Assembly (NCBI GenBank): GCA_002368735.1
Contig: DFEQ01000071.1
Location: 1 to 5,842 of the forward strand
Direction: 5' to 3'
DNA length: 5,842 nucleotides
DNA from: Christensenella sp. UBA3798
Lineage (GTDB): Bacteria; Bacillota; Clostridia; Christensenellales; CAG-1252
This document shows positions 5,308 to 5,842 of the stretch, piece after piece. The notes under the pieces were generated by a model. It worked only from the letters and a program-made list of their open reading frames with translations. It did no database searches and was not told the DNA's origin. The position numbers were made by a program, and so were the translations under genes. The stretch's first letter is position 1; every line of letters starts with the position of its first letter.

Positions 5308-5728
5308 ATTCCGTTATTGTTCCGAATATACAAGTTAAATAAAGAAAAACGGTGACTTTATATCAAGTATAAATAGTAACCAACCCATGCAGAATGATTT
5401 GTGATTCATTTCTTCATCATAAACTTTAATTCGCAATCCCCCCCCAAAAACAACCTAGGTCAACTTACTTCTGGGAATTCTAACATTATGCAAGTATATT
5501 TCATTTCTCCCATAAATTGGTGCACCATAGGGGTTTGAACCCTAGCCTTCTGTCCCTAGCCAAGTTATTATTCTCCCTATTCCCGACTAAACGCAGTTTC
5601 TCTGCATTTTTCGTGCATTTCCATTCGTGGCTAAAATCCGGCTACTAATTTAGCAGCTTTGGACGGTCAACAAAAAGGATTCGGATCCTGTTACCATTGA
5701 TCGTGACTGCAATGAAATCCAGATGAGT
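5308..5728. other. AT-rich stretch without a recognisable gene
   Basis: No open frame with a credible start and ribosome-binding site crosses this stretch. The longest small frame I noted is a 24-codon hydrophobic one on the minus strand around 5340-5415, with no good ribosome-binding site. The base composition is visibly richer in A+T than the genes to the left. Short structures are TTTATA/TATAAA (5357-5373), a run of eight C (5438-5445), a tRNA-like T arm near 5518-5545, GCAG/CTGC (5593-5605), GCTAAA/TTTAGC (5630-5654) and AGGAT/ATCCT (5677-5689). The pattern resembles a decayed or junction region rather than a regulatory leader, but this is inference. Confidence 0.5.
5518..5545 (-). other. 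tRNA 3'-end-like sequence (T arm plus CCA), possible attachment-site remnant
   Basis: On the minus strand TAGGG-TTCAAAC-CCCTA has the T-arm consensus (TTCRANY loop, 5-bp stem) and is followed by a GGTGCACCA end. The acceptor strand is one base shorter than a normal tRNA allows. No D arm, anticodon arm or 5' acceptor strand lies upstream (plus-strand 5546-5660), so it is not a working tRNA gene. It does not match the 3' end of any of the three tRNAs in this window. Elements that integrate in tRNA genes leave just such a 3' fragment at their far end; chance similarity is the alternative. Confidence 0.3.
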
Positions 5729-5764
5729 GAAAAAAAAGGAACCGCCGCAATGAGCGATTCCTTC
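5729..5764 (-). terminator. Rho-independent terminator for a minus-strand gene entering from the right
   Basis: On the minus strand AAGGAATCGC (5754-5763) pairs with GCGGTTCCTT (5736-5745) with one internal mismatch, around an 8-base loop. It runs into a tract of eight T residues (plus-strand 5730-5737). Confidence 0.8.
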
Positions 5765-5777
5765 TTTACGTTAGATT

Positions 5778-5842
5778 TTAAGAGCGGCGTTGCGTTACGC
5801 AAAGCTTATCGTTTTCAACGTCCACGACCAACGTCGTCTCGG
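5778..5842 (-). CDS. Possible 3' end of a minus-strand gene cut by the window edge
   Basis: One minus-strand frame is open from the window edge for 20 codons (E-T-T-L-V-V-D-V-E-N then D-K-L-C-V-T-Q-R-R-S) and ends with TAA at 5778-5780. A strong minus-strand terminator begins 14 bases later, as expected for the end of a transcription unit. The other two minus frames also reach stops within the stretch, so frame choice rests on residue composition (hydrophobic strand LVVDV, then charged tail). The fragment is too short to assign a family. Confidence 0.35.
   Translation of the reverse strand, partial: ETTLVVDVENDKLCVTQRRS

Noticed and set aside
5340..5415. 24-codon hydrophobic minus-strand frame as a small membrane peptide
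   Set aside because: There is no convincing ribosome-binding site or promoter, and such frames are expected by chance in AT-rich DNA.

Overview
The window looks like a chromosomal stretch from a Gram-positive, Clostridia-like bacterium (Firmicutes/Bacillota). The signs are strong AGGAG ribosome-binding sites, sigma-A type TTGACA/TATAAT promoters, U-tract hairpin terminators, tRNA genes with encoded CCA ends, and a single-subunit VirD4-type coupling protein like those of Firmicutes conjugative elements. Coding DNA is fairly GC-rich at third positions, while the last ~500 bases are visibly richer in A+T. Any placement below class would be a guess.

Layout. (1) 1-2163, plus strand: the 3' end of an unrecognised gene, then a complete VirD4/TraG-type coupling ATPase with its own Shine-Dalgarno, closed by a strong terminator. 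This is the end of a conjugation-type operon. (2) 2222-2381: a compact intergenic element of successive hairpins separated by an 11-base motif, GTATATCATCA, present in both orientations. It does not code and is the most unusual structure in the window. (3) 2386-3077: a tRNA island. tRNA-Val(TAC) runs on the minus strand with its own promoter and terminator. On the plus strand a good promoter is followed by a broken tRNA-Pro copy, an intact tRNA-Pro(GGG), tRNA-Val(CAC) and a palindromic terminator. The broken copy and the intact gene share leader sequence, so the unit was duplicated in tandem. (4) 3179-5263, minus strand: an AGCS-family sodium:alanine/glycine symporter with a clear promoter, followed after 87 bases by a small PPC (DUF296) domain protein, probably in the same transcript. 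(5) 5264-5842: mostly non-coding. It holds a minus-strand terminator, AT-rich DNA with short inverted repeats, a sequence resembling the T-arm and 3' end of a tRNA, another minus-strand terminator, and the last codons of a possible minus-strand gene cut by the window edge.

How the parts relate. The coupling protein would feed DNA to a type IV secretion channel, but no relaxase, VirB4 or integrase is visible here. The neighbouring tRNA genes are classic integration targets, so the conjugation genes may end at this tRNA island; that is inference. The symporter and PPC protein form an independent housekeeping-type unit.
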